From Aquicella siphonis (GTDB taxonomy: Bacteria; Pseudomonadota; Gammaproteobacteria; DSM-16500): a stretch of DNA of 64,000 nt. Below are positions 7,874 to 18,300 of this stretch, piece after piece; the first letter of the stretch is position 1; each line of letters begins with the position of its first letter. The position numbers and the translations under genes were made by a program. The stretch covers positions 558,001 through 622,000 of the forward strand of contig NZ_LR699119.1 of the NCBI RefSeq assembly GCF_902459485.1. Direction: 5' to 3'. The notes below the pieces were generated by a model. It did not search any database, was not told where the DNA came from, and saw only the letters and a program-made list of their open reading frames with translations.

Positions 7874-9295
7874 ATGGATATGACATTTCTCAAGCCTATA
7901 GATTCCTGTCGCTGGCAGCTCATGTCCAGTGAGCATCCGGTGATATTGTACGGCAGCAGGGAGTTGCTTGAGGAAATGGACAACAAGGTTTTGGAACAGA
8001 TTTCCAATGTCACCAAACTGCCGGGCCTGGCTGGTCCTGCGCTGACCATGCCGGACGCACACTGGGGATATGGTTTCCCCATAGGCGGTGTCGCCGCTTT
8101 TGATCCGCAGGAGGGTGGTATTATCTCCGCCGGCGGTGTGGGATTTGATATTTCCTGCGGTGTGCGCTGTCTGCGTACCAACCTGTTTGCGGCGGATGTG
8201 ATTCCGCACATTCAGGATATCGCAGACCATTTGTTTGATACTGTTCCCGCGGGTGTTGGCATGGAGGGTGAAATCAGGCTGACCATGGCAGGCATCGATG
8301 ATGTCATGAAAGGCGGCGCGCATTGGGCGCTCGCGCAAGGGTATGGAGTGAAAGAAGATCTTGCCTGCATAGAAGAACACGGCTGTATGCCGGGAGCTGT
8401 TCCGGATTTTGTTTCTGATCATGCGAAAAAACGGCAGCTAGGTGAAATGGGCACACTGGGATCGGGCAATCATTATCTCGAAGTGGAAGTGGTGGAAAAG
8501 CTGTATGACCGGCAGGCAGCCGCGGCGTTTGGAATCGCCGAAGGCCAGATCCTGATAGCCATTCATTGCGGTTCACGCGGTCTGGGACATCAGATCGGTT
8601 CTGACTATCTTGTCATGTTTGCGAAAGCCGCCCAGCGGCTGGGGATTCATTTGCCTGATCGGGAACTTGCCTGCGCGCCTGTTCACTCGGAAGAAGGTTT
8701 GCAATATCTGGGCGCCATGAATGCGGGAATCAATTGCGCACTGGCAAATCGTCAGATTATTACTCATCTTACGCGTGAAACACTTTCCCGTTTGTTGTCT
8801 GGTGTGCGGATTGAAACCCTGTACGATGTCTCACATAACACTTGCAAGAAAGAACAGCACAGGATCGCGAATAAACTGCGCGAAGTCTATGTACACCGCA
8901 AGGGCGCGACGCGCGCCTTGCCGCCGGGCCACGCGGATTTGCCGGCGCGCTATCAAGCGGCAGGCCAGCCGGTTTTTATCGGGGGCAGCATGGGGACAGG
9001 ATCTTATCTGCTGGCAGGCAATCCTTCTGATCTCAATCAGGCGTTTGCGTCAGCCAGTCACGGTGCCGGAAGAAGAATGAGCCGCAACCAGGCGCTGAAA
9101 AAATGGCGCGGTCGGGAACTGATTGATGAGTTGGAACGCAAGGGAATATATATTCGCACTGCTACCCTGCGGGGCGTCGCGGAAGAAGCGCCGGGAGCGT
9201 ACAAAGATGTGGATATGGTCGCGGAGGCGACCGAGGCGGGCGGGCTGGCCCGGCGTGTTGCGTATTTGCGGCCGCTGGCGTGCGTGAAAGGATAA
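7874..9295 (+). CDS. rtcB: RNA-splicing ligase RtcB (473 aa)
   Basis: RtcB joins 2',3'-cyclic phosphate (or 3'-phosphate) to 5'-OH RNA ends using GTP and Mn2+, in tRNA splicing or RNA repair. Metal-site motifs are visible in order: MPDAHWGYGFPIGG, GGVGFDISCGVR (metal Cys), GSGNHYLEVE, IAIHCGSRGLGHQIG and YDVSHNTCKKE. GGSMGTGSYLL and SHGAGRRMSR follow, the latter containing the guanylylated His. Length is normal for the bacterial family. The ATG at 7874 is preferred because the residues before it, from a GTG at 7820, do not resemble the family. It forms an operon with archease. No rtcA or rtcR gene is visible, so the E. coli sigma-54 control scheme is not seen here. Confidence 0.95.
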   Translation: MDMTFLKPIDSCRWQLMSSEHPVILYGSRELLEEMDNKVLEQISNVTKLPGLAGPALTMPDAHWGYGFPIGGVAAFDPQEGGIISAGGVGFDISCGVRCLRTNLFAADVIPHIQDIADHLFDTVPAGVGMEGEIRLTMAGIDDVMKGGAHWALAQGYGVKEDLACIEEHGCMPGAVPDFVSDHAKKRQLGEMGTLGSGNHYLEVEVVEKLYDRQAAAAFGIAEGQILIAIHCGSRGLGHQIGSDYLVMFAKAAQRLGIHLPDRELACAPVHSEEGLQYLGAMNAGINCALANRQIITHLTRETLSRLLSGVRIETLYDVSHNTCKKEQHRIANKLREVYVHRKGATRALPPGHADLPARYQAAGQPVFIGGSMGTGSYLLAGNPSDLNQAFASASHGAGRRMSRNQALKKWRGRELIDELERKGIYIRTATLRGVAEEAPGAYKDVDMVAEATEAGGLARRVAYLRPLACVKG

Positions 9296-9434
9296 GAACA
9301 CCGCATCTTTCAGGTTATTTCGGGGGCGGCCAAGGTTTTTTGTTCTCCCCAAACGGGTTTTTATTGGCGAAACCGGCAAATTAGACGATAATGCGCCTCT
9401 CGTTAACTCTTACCAATAAAACAGCAAAGCACAC

Positions 9435-11108
9435 ATGGCACAATACATTTATACAATGCAAGGCGTAGGCAAGGTTGTTCCGCCCAAACGCGAAATCCTG
9501 AAAAACATCTGGTTATCATTTTATCCCGGCGCCAAGATCGGGGTGCTAGGGTTGAATGGATCGGGCAAATCCACACTGTTAAAAATCATGGCCGGCCTGG
9601 ACAAGGAAATCGTGGGCGAGGCGCGCCCGCTTCCCGGCATTAAAATCGGCTATCTTTCGCAAGAACCGTATCTTGATCCCAATAAAAACGTGCGCGGCAA
9701 CGTGGAAGAAGGCGTGGGAGAGGCGCTGGCGCTGCTTGAACGTTTTAACGATATCAGCATGAAGTTCGCTGAGCCCATGAGCGAAGATGAAATGAATAAA
9801 CTCCTGGAGGAACAAGGCGACTTGCAGCAAAAAATTGATGCCGCCAATGCCTGGGACCTGGATAGAAAGCTTGAAATCGCTGCGGATGCGCTGCGCTTGC
9901 CGCCCTGGGACGCAGATGTGACCAAGATTTCCGGCGGCGAGCGCCGTCGTGTCGCCTTGTGCCGGCTGTTACTGTCAAAGCCTGATATGCTCTTGCTGGA
10001 TGAACCAACCAACCACCTGGATGCGGAAAGCGTCGCCTGGCTTGAGCGCTTCCTGCATGATTATCCCGGGACGGTGGTGGCGGTGACGCATGACCGCTAT
10101 TTTCTGGATAATGTGGCGGGATGGATACTGGAGCTGGACCGTGGACAAGGTATTCCCTACGAAGGCAATTATTCTTCCTGGCTGGAGCAAAAGGAAAAGC
10201 GGCTGGAACAGGAAGAGCGCCAGCAAACCGCGCATCAAAAAGCCATCAAGGCTGAACTGGAATGGGTGCGGACCAATCCCAAGGGAAGACATGCCAAGAG
10301 CAAGGCGCGTCTCGCGCGCTTTGAAGAATTGAACTCAAAGGAATTCCAGAAACGCAGCGAAACCCAGGAACTCTATATTCCACCTGGTCCGCGTCTCGGC
10401 GATCTGGTCATTGAAGCCAATCACCTCACCAAGCGTTTCGGTGACCGCGTCCTGTTTGAAGACTTGAGTTTTAAAATTCCGCCTGGTGCCGTTGTCGGTA
10501 TTATAGGGCCAAACGGCGCGGGCAAATCGACATTGTTTAAAATCCTGGCCGGTCTGGATGTGCCTGACAGCGGCGACTTTCGTATCGGCAATGCGGTCGT
10601 CATGTCTTATGTGGACCAAAGCCGCGATGCGCTGAATGGGCAGAAAACCGTATGGCAGGAAATCGCGAATGAACAGGAAGTGATGACCATAGGCAGCTTT
10701 CAAATGCCTTCGCGGGCGTATGTGGGCCGTTTCAATTTTAAAGGCACCGACCAACAAAAGTTTATCAAAGACCTTTCCGGCGGCGAGCGCAACCGCGTTC
10801 ATCTGGCGAAGCTGCTTAGCAGCGGCGGTAATGTCTTGCTGCTGGACGAGCCGACTAATGATCTGGATGTGGAAACCTTGCGCGCGCTGGAAGAAGCCAT
10901 ATTGAGTTTCCCGGGATGCGTGATGGTCATCTCTCACGACCGCTGGTTTCTGGATCGCATATCAACGCACATTCTCGCGTTTGAAGGCGACAGCACAGTC
11001 AGCTTTTTCACCGGCAATTACACGGAATATGAAGAAGACCGTGTGCGCCGTCTGGGTGAGCAGGCTGCACAGCCGCACCGTATCAAATACAAGAAGCTGG
11101 AAGCATAG
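9435..11108 (+). CDS. ettA: Energy-dependent translational throttle protein EttA (ABC-F, 557 aa)
   Basis: A soluble ABC-F protein with two ATPase domains and no membrane spans. It binds the ribosomal E site and gates the first peptide bond according to the ATP/ADP ratio. The first domain has Walker [10 protein letters not shown], signature [10 protein letters not shown] and Walker [12 protein letters not shown]. The second has [21 protein letters not shown] and [11 protein letters not shown]. The linker between them is charged ([25 protein letters not shown]), as expected for the P-site tRNA interaction motif. The N-terminus [17 protein letters not shown] and the total length match EttA rather than Uup or YheS. 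It stands alone after a 139-bp gap. Confidence 0.95.
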   Translation: MAQYIYTMQGVGKVVPPKREILKNIWLSFYPGAKIGVLGLNGSGKSTLLKIMAGLDKEIVGEARPLPGIKIGYLSQEPYLDPNKNVRGNVEEGVGEALALLERFNDISMKFAEPMSEDEMNKLLEEQGDLQQKIDAANAWDLDRKLEIAADALRLPPWDADVTKISGGERRRVALCRLLLSKPDMLLLDEPTNHLDAESVAWLERFLHDYPGTVVAVTHDRYFLDNVAGWILELDRGQGIPYEGNYSSWLEQKEKRLEQEERQQTAHQKAIKAELEWVRTNPKGRHAKSKARLARFEELNSKEFQKRSETQELYIPPGPRLGDLVIEANHLTKRFGDRVLFEDLSFKIPPGAVVGIIGPNGAGKSTLFKILAGLDVPDSGDFRIGNAVVMSYVDQSRDALNGQKTVWQEIANEQEVMTIGSFQMPSRAYVGRFNFKGTDQQKFIKDLSGGERNRVHLAKLLSSGGNVLLLDEPTNDLDVETLRALEEAILSFPGCVMVISHDRWFLDRISTHILAFEGDSTVSFFTGNYTEYEEDRVRRLGEQAAQPHRIKYKKLEA

Positions 11109-11116
11109 GTGAACGG

Positions 11117-11136
11117 ATTCCCGCTTGCGCGGGAAT
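11117..11136. repeat. Palindromic dispersed repeat (ATTCCCGC stem)
   Basis: An 8-bp perfect inverted repeat, ATTCCCGC / GCGGGAAT, encloses a TTGC loop 8 bp after the ettA stop. The motif resembles the widespread small palindromic repeat found between genes of many proteobacteria. It may act as a weak transcription end or RNA-stability element. No T-run follows, so it is not a classic terminator. Confidence 0.6.
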
Positions 11137-11149
11137 GACAAGCATGACG

Positions 11150-11340
11150 TCAGGACAGGCCCTTCGAGACGGCACTGCGTGCCTCCTCAGGACAGGCCCT
11201 TCGAGACGGACACTGACGTGTCCTCCTCAGGGCGAACGGGTTTAGTGTTTCCCGTTCGTGGTGAGGAGCCGCGTTCAGCGGTGGTGAAAATCCCGTTCGT
11301 GGTGAGGAGCCGCGTCAGCGGCGTCTCGAACCATGAACCC
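11150..11340. repeat. Cluster of dispersed intergenic repeats in both orientations
   Basis: The segment CAGGACAGGCCCTTCGAGAC occurs at about 11151-11170 and again at about 11189-11208. After an inverted counterpart the motif CCCGTTCGTGGTGAGGAGCC occurs at 11251-11270 and 11292-11311, followed by GTCTCGAACCATGAACC. The second motif is nearly the reverse complement of the CCTCCTCAGGGCGAACGGG stretch at 11222-11240. The block therefore consists of tandem and inverted copies of one short element. It contains no credible gene and fills the space between ettA and the malic enzyme gene, which converge on it. Confidence 0.7.
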
Positions 11341-11374
11341 TGGTTCTGGATTCCCGATTACATGAAATGCTGGC

Positions 11375-13081
11375 TTAGATTTTCCGGTAGGGTAAATAAG
11401 CAGGTGTCCACATGTGGCGGCGTATGTGCTCTTCAAGGTTGCCGATATCATTGAATTCAGCGAGGCCGGCAGCAATGGCTTCTTTTGCCACCGCGATCGC
11501 GATATGTAATGAAATCTTGCGTATTTCGCTGAGCGGCGCCAGCAAGTTGGCGTCGGGATCCCGTTTTGAGGGAGAGGCATCAGCCAATGCGCTTGCAGCT
11601 GCCATGAACATTTCATCGGTGACAAGACGTGACTTCACCGCGATCAAACCCAGTCCCACTCCGGGAAAAATATAACAATTATTTGTCTGGTCGATACGAA
11701 AAGACTTGCCGAACCGGGTCACCGCGCCTGCCGGACTGCCGGTTCCAATAATGGCTTTGTCGTGAGTCCAGCGCAGGATATCCGCAGAGGATGCTTCGCT
11801 CATCGAGATGGGATTTGACAAGGGAAAAATCACGGGACGCTCAACATGCGCGGCCATGTCGCGGATAATTTCTTCAGTGAAAATGCGCGGTTGTCCGGAA
11901 ACGCCGATAAGAACGGTGGGATGAACGTTTTGCACTGTTTCTTTCAGGCCGGGCGGCTGGTTATGTCCGCCTGGCCAGTGCGCAATCTCGCTGCGGGAAT
12001 GCGCGAAAGGTTTTTGAAAAGGCAGGAGGCCTGTCATGTCATCAGTGAGCAGACCCTGTCTGTCGATCAGGAAAAAACGCTTTCTCGCCTCACTTTCGGT
12101 CAGGCCGTCTTTTATCATCGCCCGCATGATGAGACTGCTGATGCCGCATCCGGCGGAGCCCGCGCCAGCGATGACAATACGCTGGTCGCGCAAGCGTGTC
12201 CCCGTGACATGAATGGCGGCGAACAAGGTTCCTGCGGTGACAGCAGCGGTGCCTTGTATGTCGTCATTAAACGTGCATAGCTGGCCACGGTAGCGCTCCA
12301 GCAGAGGATTGGCATTTAACTGCGCGAAATCTTCCCATTGCAGTAATACATGAGGAAATCGTTTTTTCACCGCTGTGACAAAGGCGTCGATCAGGCGGGC
12401 GTAGTCATCACCGCGTACTCGTTCATGTTTCCAGCCGATGTAAAGCGGATCCTTGAGCAAGTCAGGGTTATTGGTGCCGGTATCCAGCAGGACTGGCAGC
12501 GTGGTGGAAGGATGCAGTCCGGCGCAGGTGGTGTAGAGCGCGAGCTTGCCGATAGGGATGCCCATGCCGCCCGCGCCCTGGTCGCCCAGGCCCAGGATAC
12601 GTTCGCCGTCTGATACTACAATGGTCCGTACATGATCAAACCGGGGGTTGGCAAGAATTCTGTCAATCTCATTAAGATAGGGGTAGGCGATAAAAACGCC
12701 GCGCGGCCGCCGGTATACATGACTGAAGCGCTGGCAGCCAAGACCTACTGTGGGGGTGTAAATGATAGGCAGTAATTCCTCAATGTGATGGCAGAGCAAA
12801 TCATAAAACAGGGTTTCATTGGAGTCCTGCAGGTCACGCAAGTAAACATATTTTTCCAGGTCTGTTGGTTTGCCTGTCACCGCCAGATAAGAACGTTCTC
12901 TCTGTGTTTCCAGATTGGATATGTGTGGAGGCAGCAGCCCTATCAATCCAAACTGTTCCCGCTCATTTCTGGTGAAAGACATACCTTTGTTGAGCAGGGA
13001 GTTAGCCATGAGCGCGTAGTCCGTCAGCGCAACTTTCAGGTACGGCTTGCCCTCATCGTCGAGGTCAAGTTCATAATCCAT
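11375..13081 (-). CDS. maeA: NAD-dependent malic enzyme (568 aa)
   Basis: Oxidative decarboxylation of malate to pyruvate with NAD+. The length is close to that of E. coli MaeA. Family motifs include LLPIIYTPTVGLGCQRFSH, PRGVFIAYP, VVSDGERILGLGDQGAGGMGIPIGK, the metal-site FNDDIQGTAAVTAG and the nucleotide-binding RIVIAGAGSAGCGI. The malate-binding LSNPISMSEAS region sits near residue 425. The ATG at 13081 has AGGAGTG about 8 bp upstream; 44 further in-frame codons upstream overlap the CDF gene and do not look like the family. It lies 13 bp after the CDF transporter gene on the same strand. With PutA and pyruvate dehydrogenase in this window it fits an amino-acid-fuelled central metabolism. 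Confidence 0.93.
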   Translation of the reverse strand: MDYELDLDDEGKPYLKVALTDYALMANSLLNKGMSFTRNEREQFGLIGLLPPHISNLETQRERSYLAVTGKPTDLEKYVYLRDLQDSNETLFYDLLCHHIEELLPIIYTPTVGLGCQRFSHVYRRPRGVFIAYPYLNEIDRILANPRFDHVRTIVVSDGERILGLGDQGAGGMGIPIGKLALYTTCAGLHPSTTLPVLLDTGTNNPDLLKDPLYIGWKHERVRGDDYARLIDAFVTAVKKRFPHVLLQWEDFAQLNANPLLERYRGQLCTFNDDIQGTAAVTAGTLFAAIHVTGTRLRDQRIVIAGAGSAGCGISSLIMRAMIKDGLTESEARKRFFLIDRQGLLTDDMTGLLPFQKPFAHSRSEIAHWPGGHNQPPGLKETVQNVHPTVLIGVSGQPRIFTEEIIRDMAAHVERPVIFPLSNPISMSEASSADILRWTHDKAIIGTGSPAGAVTRFGKSFRIDQTNNCYIFPGVGLGLIAVKSRLVTDEMFMAAASALADASPSKRDPDANLLAPLSEIRKISLHIAIAVAKEAIAAGLAEFNDIGNLEEHIRRHMWTPAYLPYRKI

Positions 13082-13094
13082 GGATGAACACTCC

Positions 13095-14042
13095 TTAACA
13101 CGTTTCCGAACGTCTGCAGGGATCTTCTTTGCTTCCGGATTCGACTTGCAATGTGGCGTGACTGATTTTGAACTGGTGGTGCAAGGTGTCGTTGATTTTT
13201 TTATAGTCCGCATCCGTCAGAGGAGTATCCGGCATGATGAGATGGGCGGTAAGCGCGACTTCACGTGTGCTCAATCCCCAGATATGCAGATCGTGGACAG
13301 CCTTGACGCCCGGCAGGTTATGCAGATAATTTTTGACGCCCATGTGATCGATGTAATGCGGAATGGCATCCAGCAGCAGAATGACAGAATCCCGCAGCAA
13401 CTCCCACGTGCCCCATAACACGATTCCGACTATGAGCAAACCCATCGCGGGATCGATCCAGTGCCAGTCGGTGTATCGGATAACGATCGCGGAGACCACC
13501 ACGCCGACCAGAATCAGTGCGTCCGCCATGAGATGCAGAAACGCGCCCTTGATGTTAATGTCATCCCGGGCTCCGCGCATGAACAGGAGTGAAGCGCCAA
13601 TATTCACGAATACGCCTATGATACCAATCACGATGACGACGGTTTCATTCACGGCAGTCAGATGAAAGAACTTGTAAACTGATTCATACGCAATGACGGC
13701 GGAAGTCGCGACCAGGATGAAAGCGTTTGCGAGCGCGGCAATGATGGTCGTGCGTCTGAAGCCGTAGCTATAACGCTTGCGGGCGGGAATAGTGAGCAGC
13801 CAGTTGGCTATCCAGGCCAGCATCAGTCCCAGCACATCCCCGAGATTATGCACTGCGTCGGCAAGCAGGCTCAGGGAGTTGGCATAAAACGCATAACCGG
13901 CTTCGGACAAGGTGTATGCGAGAGTGAGAGTCACCGCGATGGCGAACGCAGTATTAAATGAGCGTGCATCACCGTGGCTGTGTCGGTGTCCGTGCGCCTG
14001 AGCGTGCGAGTGGCTGTGGTCATGATGGGAATGTGTGCCCAT
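13095..14042 (-). CDS. Cation diffusion facilitator (CzcD/ZitB-like) metal exporter (315 aa)
   Basis: An inner-membrane proton-coupled exporter of Zn2+ or similar divalent metals. The N-terminus is a His-rich tail (HSHHDHSHSHAQAHGHRHSHG), typical of ZitB/CzcD. Six membrane segments follow, with the transport-site motifs ADAVHNLGD in the second span and HLMADALILVG in the fifth. The C-terminal cytoplasmic ferredoxin-like domain has AVHDLHIWGLS and TAHLIMPD. GGAG lies 7 bp before the ATG. The malic enzyme gene begins 13 bp after its stop, so both may share a transcript, although no functional link is obvious. The exact metal cannot be read from sequence alone. Confidence 0.9.
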   Translation of the reverse strand: MGTHSHHDHSHSHAQAHGHRHSHGDARSFNTAFAIAVTLTLAYTLSEAGYAFYANSLSLLADAVHNLGDVLGLMLAWIANWLLTIPARKRYSYGFRRTTIIAALANAFILVATSAVIAYESVYKFFHLTAVNETVVIVIGIIGVFVNIGASLLFMRGARDDINIKGAFLHLMADALILVGVVVSAIVIRYTDWHWIDPAMGLLIVGIVLWGTWELLRDSVILLLDAIPHYIDHMGVKNYLHNLPGVKAVHDLHIWGLSTREVALTAHLIMPDTPLTDADYKKINDTLHHQFKISHATLQVESGSKEDPCRRSETC

Positions 14043-14159
14043 GCGGTCGCTCCAGTGTCATGTAATCATATGTTTTATTTTAAGTGTGATTATTATAGCG
14101 GATTTCAAGTATTTTTGCTGGCAAATTTCAGCCGGCAGACGCCCCGGGAATCAATGACG

Positions 14160-14180
14160 TTAATCAGGCAGCCTGATTAA
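14160..14180. repeat. Perfect 9-bp inverted repeat at the antiporter stop codon
   Basis: TTAATCAGG and CCTGATTAA flank a three-base loop and include the stop codon of the antiporter gene. It may end or stabilise the putA-antiporter transcript, but no T-run follows on either strand. An AT-rich operator-like palindrome is the other reading. Confidence 0.4.
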
Positions 14181-15349
14181 TCCCTTCGCAGTCTGTCTGT
14201 GGCGGCCAGCGGGGTTGGATAGCGCATGACGGTCCAGTAGCAGGAGCTGATAAAGGTGATAATGATCGCGGCTTGCGCCATATAAGCGGTGAGCGGCGTC
14301 ATGAGATGAGATTCCAGCGCCATATAGATAACCAGGAGGGAAAATTCGCTCATTTGTCCCAGGCGCACACCGATTTCCCAGCTGACTGATTTGACCTCGC
14401 CTGACCGGTACAGAAGCCAGCTGAAGATCATGGGCTTTAGCAGCAGGATAAAGCCCGCCAGGATGCAGGCGGGAGCAAACACCTGGCTGAAGAAACCAAA
14501 ATTAAAACTCGCGCCTATGGAAAAGAAAAACAGAACGAGAAAGAAATCGCGCAAAGGTTTCAGGCTTTCCGCGATATAAAAGGAAATCGGATTGGAAGCG
14601 AGCGCAACGCCGGCGATAAACGCGCCAATCTCTTCTGATAAGCCGAATGAGTGACTGAATTCTGCCATGAACAAACACCAGCCTATGGAAAGAATGAAAA
14701 TGTATTCATGAATTTTGTCGAATTTTTCCAGCAGCCAGCGCAAGATGTATCGCTGAAAGAGATAAGCGACCGTGAGCAGAACAGGAAACGCGCTGATGAT
14801 GAGTGTCAGATTGTTGGGGCCGTTGTGACTGGAGATGATCTGTATGGCGAGAATCGCGCCGATGGCGATGATATCCTGCAGCAGCAGTATGCTGATGACG
14901 AGTTCGCCAGTATGCTGATGATGCAGGATGGTTGTCGGCAAGAGTTTCAATCCGATAATGGTGCTGGAAAACATGGTCGCGATGCCTATGACCAGGCTTT
15001 CCTCAAAGTTAAAACCGAATGTATAACAGGTAATAAAACCGGTACCGAAAAAAATGAGCGAACTGACCAGCGTGATCAGGCTCATCTTGCGCAGCGAGTG
15101 AAACAGGTTTTGCGGCTGCAGATGCAGCCCCAGTAAAAACAACAGAAAGATGATGCCTATGTCGCCAGCCTGTTTGATGACTTCACTGTTGCTGACCAGC
15201 TTTAATCCCCACGGGCCCAGAATGGCGCCCAGCACGATATAAGCCACCAGCAGAGATTGCCGTGTGAATAACGCAACCGTCGAGAGGATGGCTGTCCCGA
15301 AGAAAATCAGGAAGATGATATGCGAGATGGTATGAATGTTTTGCGGCAT
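14177..15349 (-). CDS. Kef/CPA2-type monovalent cation:proton antiporter, membrane domain only (390 aa)
   Basis: A membrane protein with about 12 spans of the Na+/H+ exchanger (CPA2, KefB/C-like) superfamily. It shows LVAYIVLGAILGPWGL near residue 35, GIIFLLFLLGLHL, the conserved LLLQDIIAIGAI (acidic pair of the antiporter core) and GAFIAGVALASNP. It ends after the last span and lacks the TrkA-N/RCK nucleotide-binding domain of true KefB/C, so gating by glutathione adducts or NADH is not expected. The ATG at 15349 shares one base with the putA stop (TGATG) and has GAGGA upstream, so translation is coupled to putA. A TTG one codon earlier is the alternative start. Confidence 0.85.
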   Translation of the reverse strand: MPQNIHTISHIIFLIFFGTAILSTVALFTRQSLLVAYIVLGAILGPWGLKLVSNSEVIKQAGDIGIIFLLFLLGLHLQPQNLFHSLRKMSLITLVSSLIFFGTGFITCYTFGFNFEESLVIGIATMFSSTIIGLKLLPTTILHHQHTGELVISILLLQDIIAIGAILAIQIISSHNGPNNLTLIISAFPVLLTVAYLFQRYILRWLLEKFDKIHEYIFILSIGWCLFMAEFSHSFGLSEEIGAFIAGVALASNPISFYIAESLKPLRDFFLVLFFFSIGASFNFGFFSQVFAPACILAGFILLLKPMIFSWLLYRSGEVKSVSWEIGVRLGQMSEFSLLVIYMALESHLMTPLTAYMAQAAIIITFISSCYWTVMRYPTPLAATDRLRRD

Positions 15350-18300
15350 CAATCATCCTCAAGCAGCGAAACCAGGCGCGCGTTTCCGCCGACCGCCGTA
15401 GTATTGTTTGACACAGCCCGCTCCTGACACAGCCGCGGCAAATAATGAGGGCCGCCGGCCTTGGGCCCGGTACCTGACAGGCGTTCGCCGCCGAAAGGCT
15501 GTACACCTACCACCGCGCCTATCATGTTGCGGTTGACATAAATATTTCCGACCGGCATGCGGTTTGCGATGTATTGAATAGTCGCATCAATCCGGCTGTG
15601 TATACCCAATGTTAAACCATATCCGGTATGGATTATAGACTCCATGACTTTATCCAGTTCGTTTGCCTGGTAGCGGATGACGTGCAGAATCGGCCCAAAG
15701 ACTTCTCCTTTGAGCAGGTTTAAATCTGTGATTTCAAACACGCAGGGCGCGAAAAAGTGACCCGGTCCCGTTTTTCGCATGGGAACCTGGGCAATCAGAC
15801 GTCCCTGCTGGTTCATGCTGGAATAATGGTTTTGCAGCATTTTCAGGGCGTCGCTGTCAATGACCGGGCCAATGTCGGTGGAAAGCTGGCTTGGATCGCC
15901 CACCGTCAATTCCGCCATATAGCCTTTCAGCATGGATAATAGTTTGGGCGCCATTTCTTCCTGCACAAATAACACGCGCAGGGCGGAACAGCGCTGGCCT
16001 GCGCTATTGAACGCGGAGTGCGCGATATCAATGACCGTTTGTTCTGCCAGTGCCGAGGAATCGACAATCATGGCATTCTGACCGCCTGTTTCGGCGATGA
16101 ACATGGCGATAGGCCCGGAACGATGGGCGAGGGATTGTTCAATATACTTTGCGGTTTCAGTGGAACCTGTAAACATGACACCGGCGACGCGCGTGTCCTT
16201 GACCAAGCTGGCGCCCACTTCGCTGCCTGCGCCAGTGAGTAAATGCAGCACAGAGGGAGGAATGCCCGCCTGGTGCAGTAATTGAATGATACGGAATGCG
16301 GTCAACGGAGTTTGTTCAGCCGGCTTTGCGATGACGGGATTGCCTGTCACCAGTGCGGCGACAATCTGGCCGGTGAAAATAGCCATAGGGAAATTCCAGG
16401 GACTGATACAGGCAATAACGCCGCGCGGATGCAGGCTGAGCTGGTTGGCTTCTCCCGTGGGACCGGGCAAGGTCACTGGGGCGAGATCTTGCCTGGCGCG
16501 GTAAGCGTAATAACGGCAGAAATCCACTGCTTCCCTGACTTCGGATATGCAATCCATGATGCAGCGGCCGCCTTCCTGATTAATGACGGCCATCAGGCCG
16601 GGCATTTCCTGTTCGAACAATTCCGCCGCACGCTCGAGTATGGCTGCGCGCTCCATGACAGGGGTTTCAGCCCAGCTTCTGGCAGAATGGGCTGCGGCTT
16701 CCAGCGCGGCTTGCACATCGGCCTGACTGGCCGTGCTGACCTGGCCAATGACGCGATTTGCGTCAGCAGGAGAGGTAACGGGCCGGCTGTTTGCATTCAC
16801 CCGCACTGCGCCGTTAACAATGGGCGCGGCTATCCAGGGTTCTTTTACGGCTTCATCCAGTTGCTGCTTGAGCGCGGTTCGTTGTTCAGGGTTAGACAAG
16901 TCCATCCCGCGTGAATTTTGCCAGTACTGATAAATATCTCTGGGCAGCGGAATACGAGGATGAGGCTTGCTTGCCAGCGCCGCGATACGGGCAACAGGAT
17001 CATCCACTATTTTTTCAACGGGGGTGGAGTCGTCCGCCAGTTTGTTGATAAACGAACTGTTGGCGCCGTTTTCCAGCAATCTTCTCACAAGATAACCCAG
17101 TAAATCCTTGTGTGTGCCAACAGGCGCGTAAATCCGGCAGGGACGGTTAAAACGGAACGCATCTACAATCTGGTCATAAAGCGGACGTCCCATGCCATGC
17201 AGGCATTGAAATTCGAATTCGGTATGATTGCCGGCGATTTCCATGATCGCAGCGGCCGAGTAGGCGTTGTGTGTGCCAAACTGGGAAAAAAAGCAGTCCG
17301 GATGGGCAAGGAGTTTTTTCGCGCAGGCGAGATAAGAGACGTCCGTCGAATTTTTTCGTGTGAAGACCGGGTAATCTATCTGGCCCTGCATCTGGCTCAG
17401 TTTGATTTCTGCGTCCCAGTATGCGCCCTTGACCAGGCGTACCATCATGCGCCGCCCCTGCTGTCTGGAGAGGTCGCGCAGCCAGTCGATCACATAGTAG
17501 GCGCGTTTCTGATAGGCTTGCACCGCCAATCCCAGGCCTTCCCAACCCTTTAGAGAAGCATCGGAAAAGACTTTTTCGAAAATGTCGAGTGACAGGTCCA
17601 GGCGGTCCGCTTCTTCGGCGTCGACCGTCAGGCCGATATTGTATTTTTTTGCCTGTTGCGCGAGTGTCAGCAGAAGCGGAGGCAATTCCTTCATGACGCG
17701 GTCATCATGGGTATATTCATAGCGGGGGTGAAGAGCGGACAATTTGACTGAAATACCGGGGTTTTTCGCCGGACTGCCGGCGTTCGCCGCCTTGCCGATG
17801 GCGTCAATTGCTTCCACATAGGATGCAAAATAATGTTCAGCGTCTTCCGCTGTGCGCGCGGACTCGCCCAGCATGTCATAGGAAAACCGATAGCCGGTAT
17901 TTTCAAGCTCTACCGCTCTTTTCAGGGCAGAATGAATGTCCTGGCCCATAACAAACTGCTTGCCTATGGCTTTCATCATTTGCAGGATGACGGGACGAAT
18001 CATGGCGGCTCCCAGGCGGCTGGTGGCGCGCTTGAGCGAGCTGGGCAGGGATTTCTGGGTATCCAGGGCGGGCGCGTAGACCTTGCCGGTGAGCAGCAAC
18101 GACCAGGTGGCGGCATTCACAAACAGGGAATTGCCGGAATTTAAATGGTTTTTCCACTCCACGGTGGACAGCTTGTCACTGATGAATTTATCCATGGTGG
18201 CCTTATCGGGAATGCGCAGCAAGGCTTCTGCCAGGCACATCAAGGCGATGCCTTCCTCAGTGGACAAGTCATATTGATGCAGCAGGGTGTCGATTTTACC

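Noticed and set aside
7748-8422. Long open frame (224 codons) antisense to rtcB
   Set aside because: It lies wholly against the rtcB and archease genes, has no ribosome site or recognisable motif, and its composition is what the complementary strand of a GC-biased gene gives.
10335-10937. 200-codon frame antisense to ettA
   Set aside because: Antisense to the second ABC domain of a well-supported gene; no family features.
11150-11340. Repeat cluster considered as a CRISPR array
   Set aside because: Copies are few, unequally spaced, in both orientations, and no cas gene is present.
16282-16914. 210-codon plus-strand frame inside putA
   Set aside because: Opposite strand to the P5C dehydrogenase domain; translated sequence shows no domain and no ribosome site.
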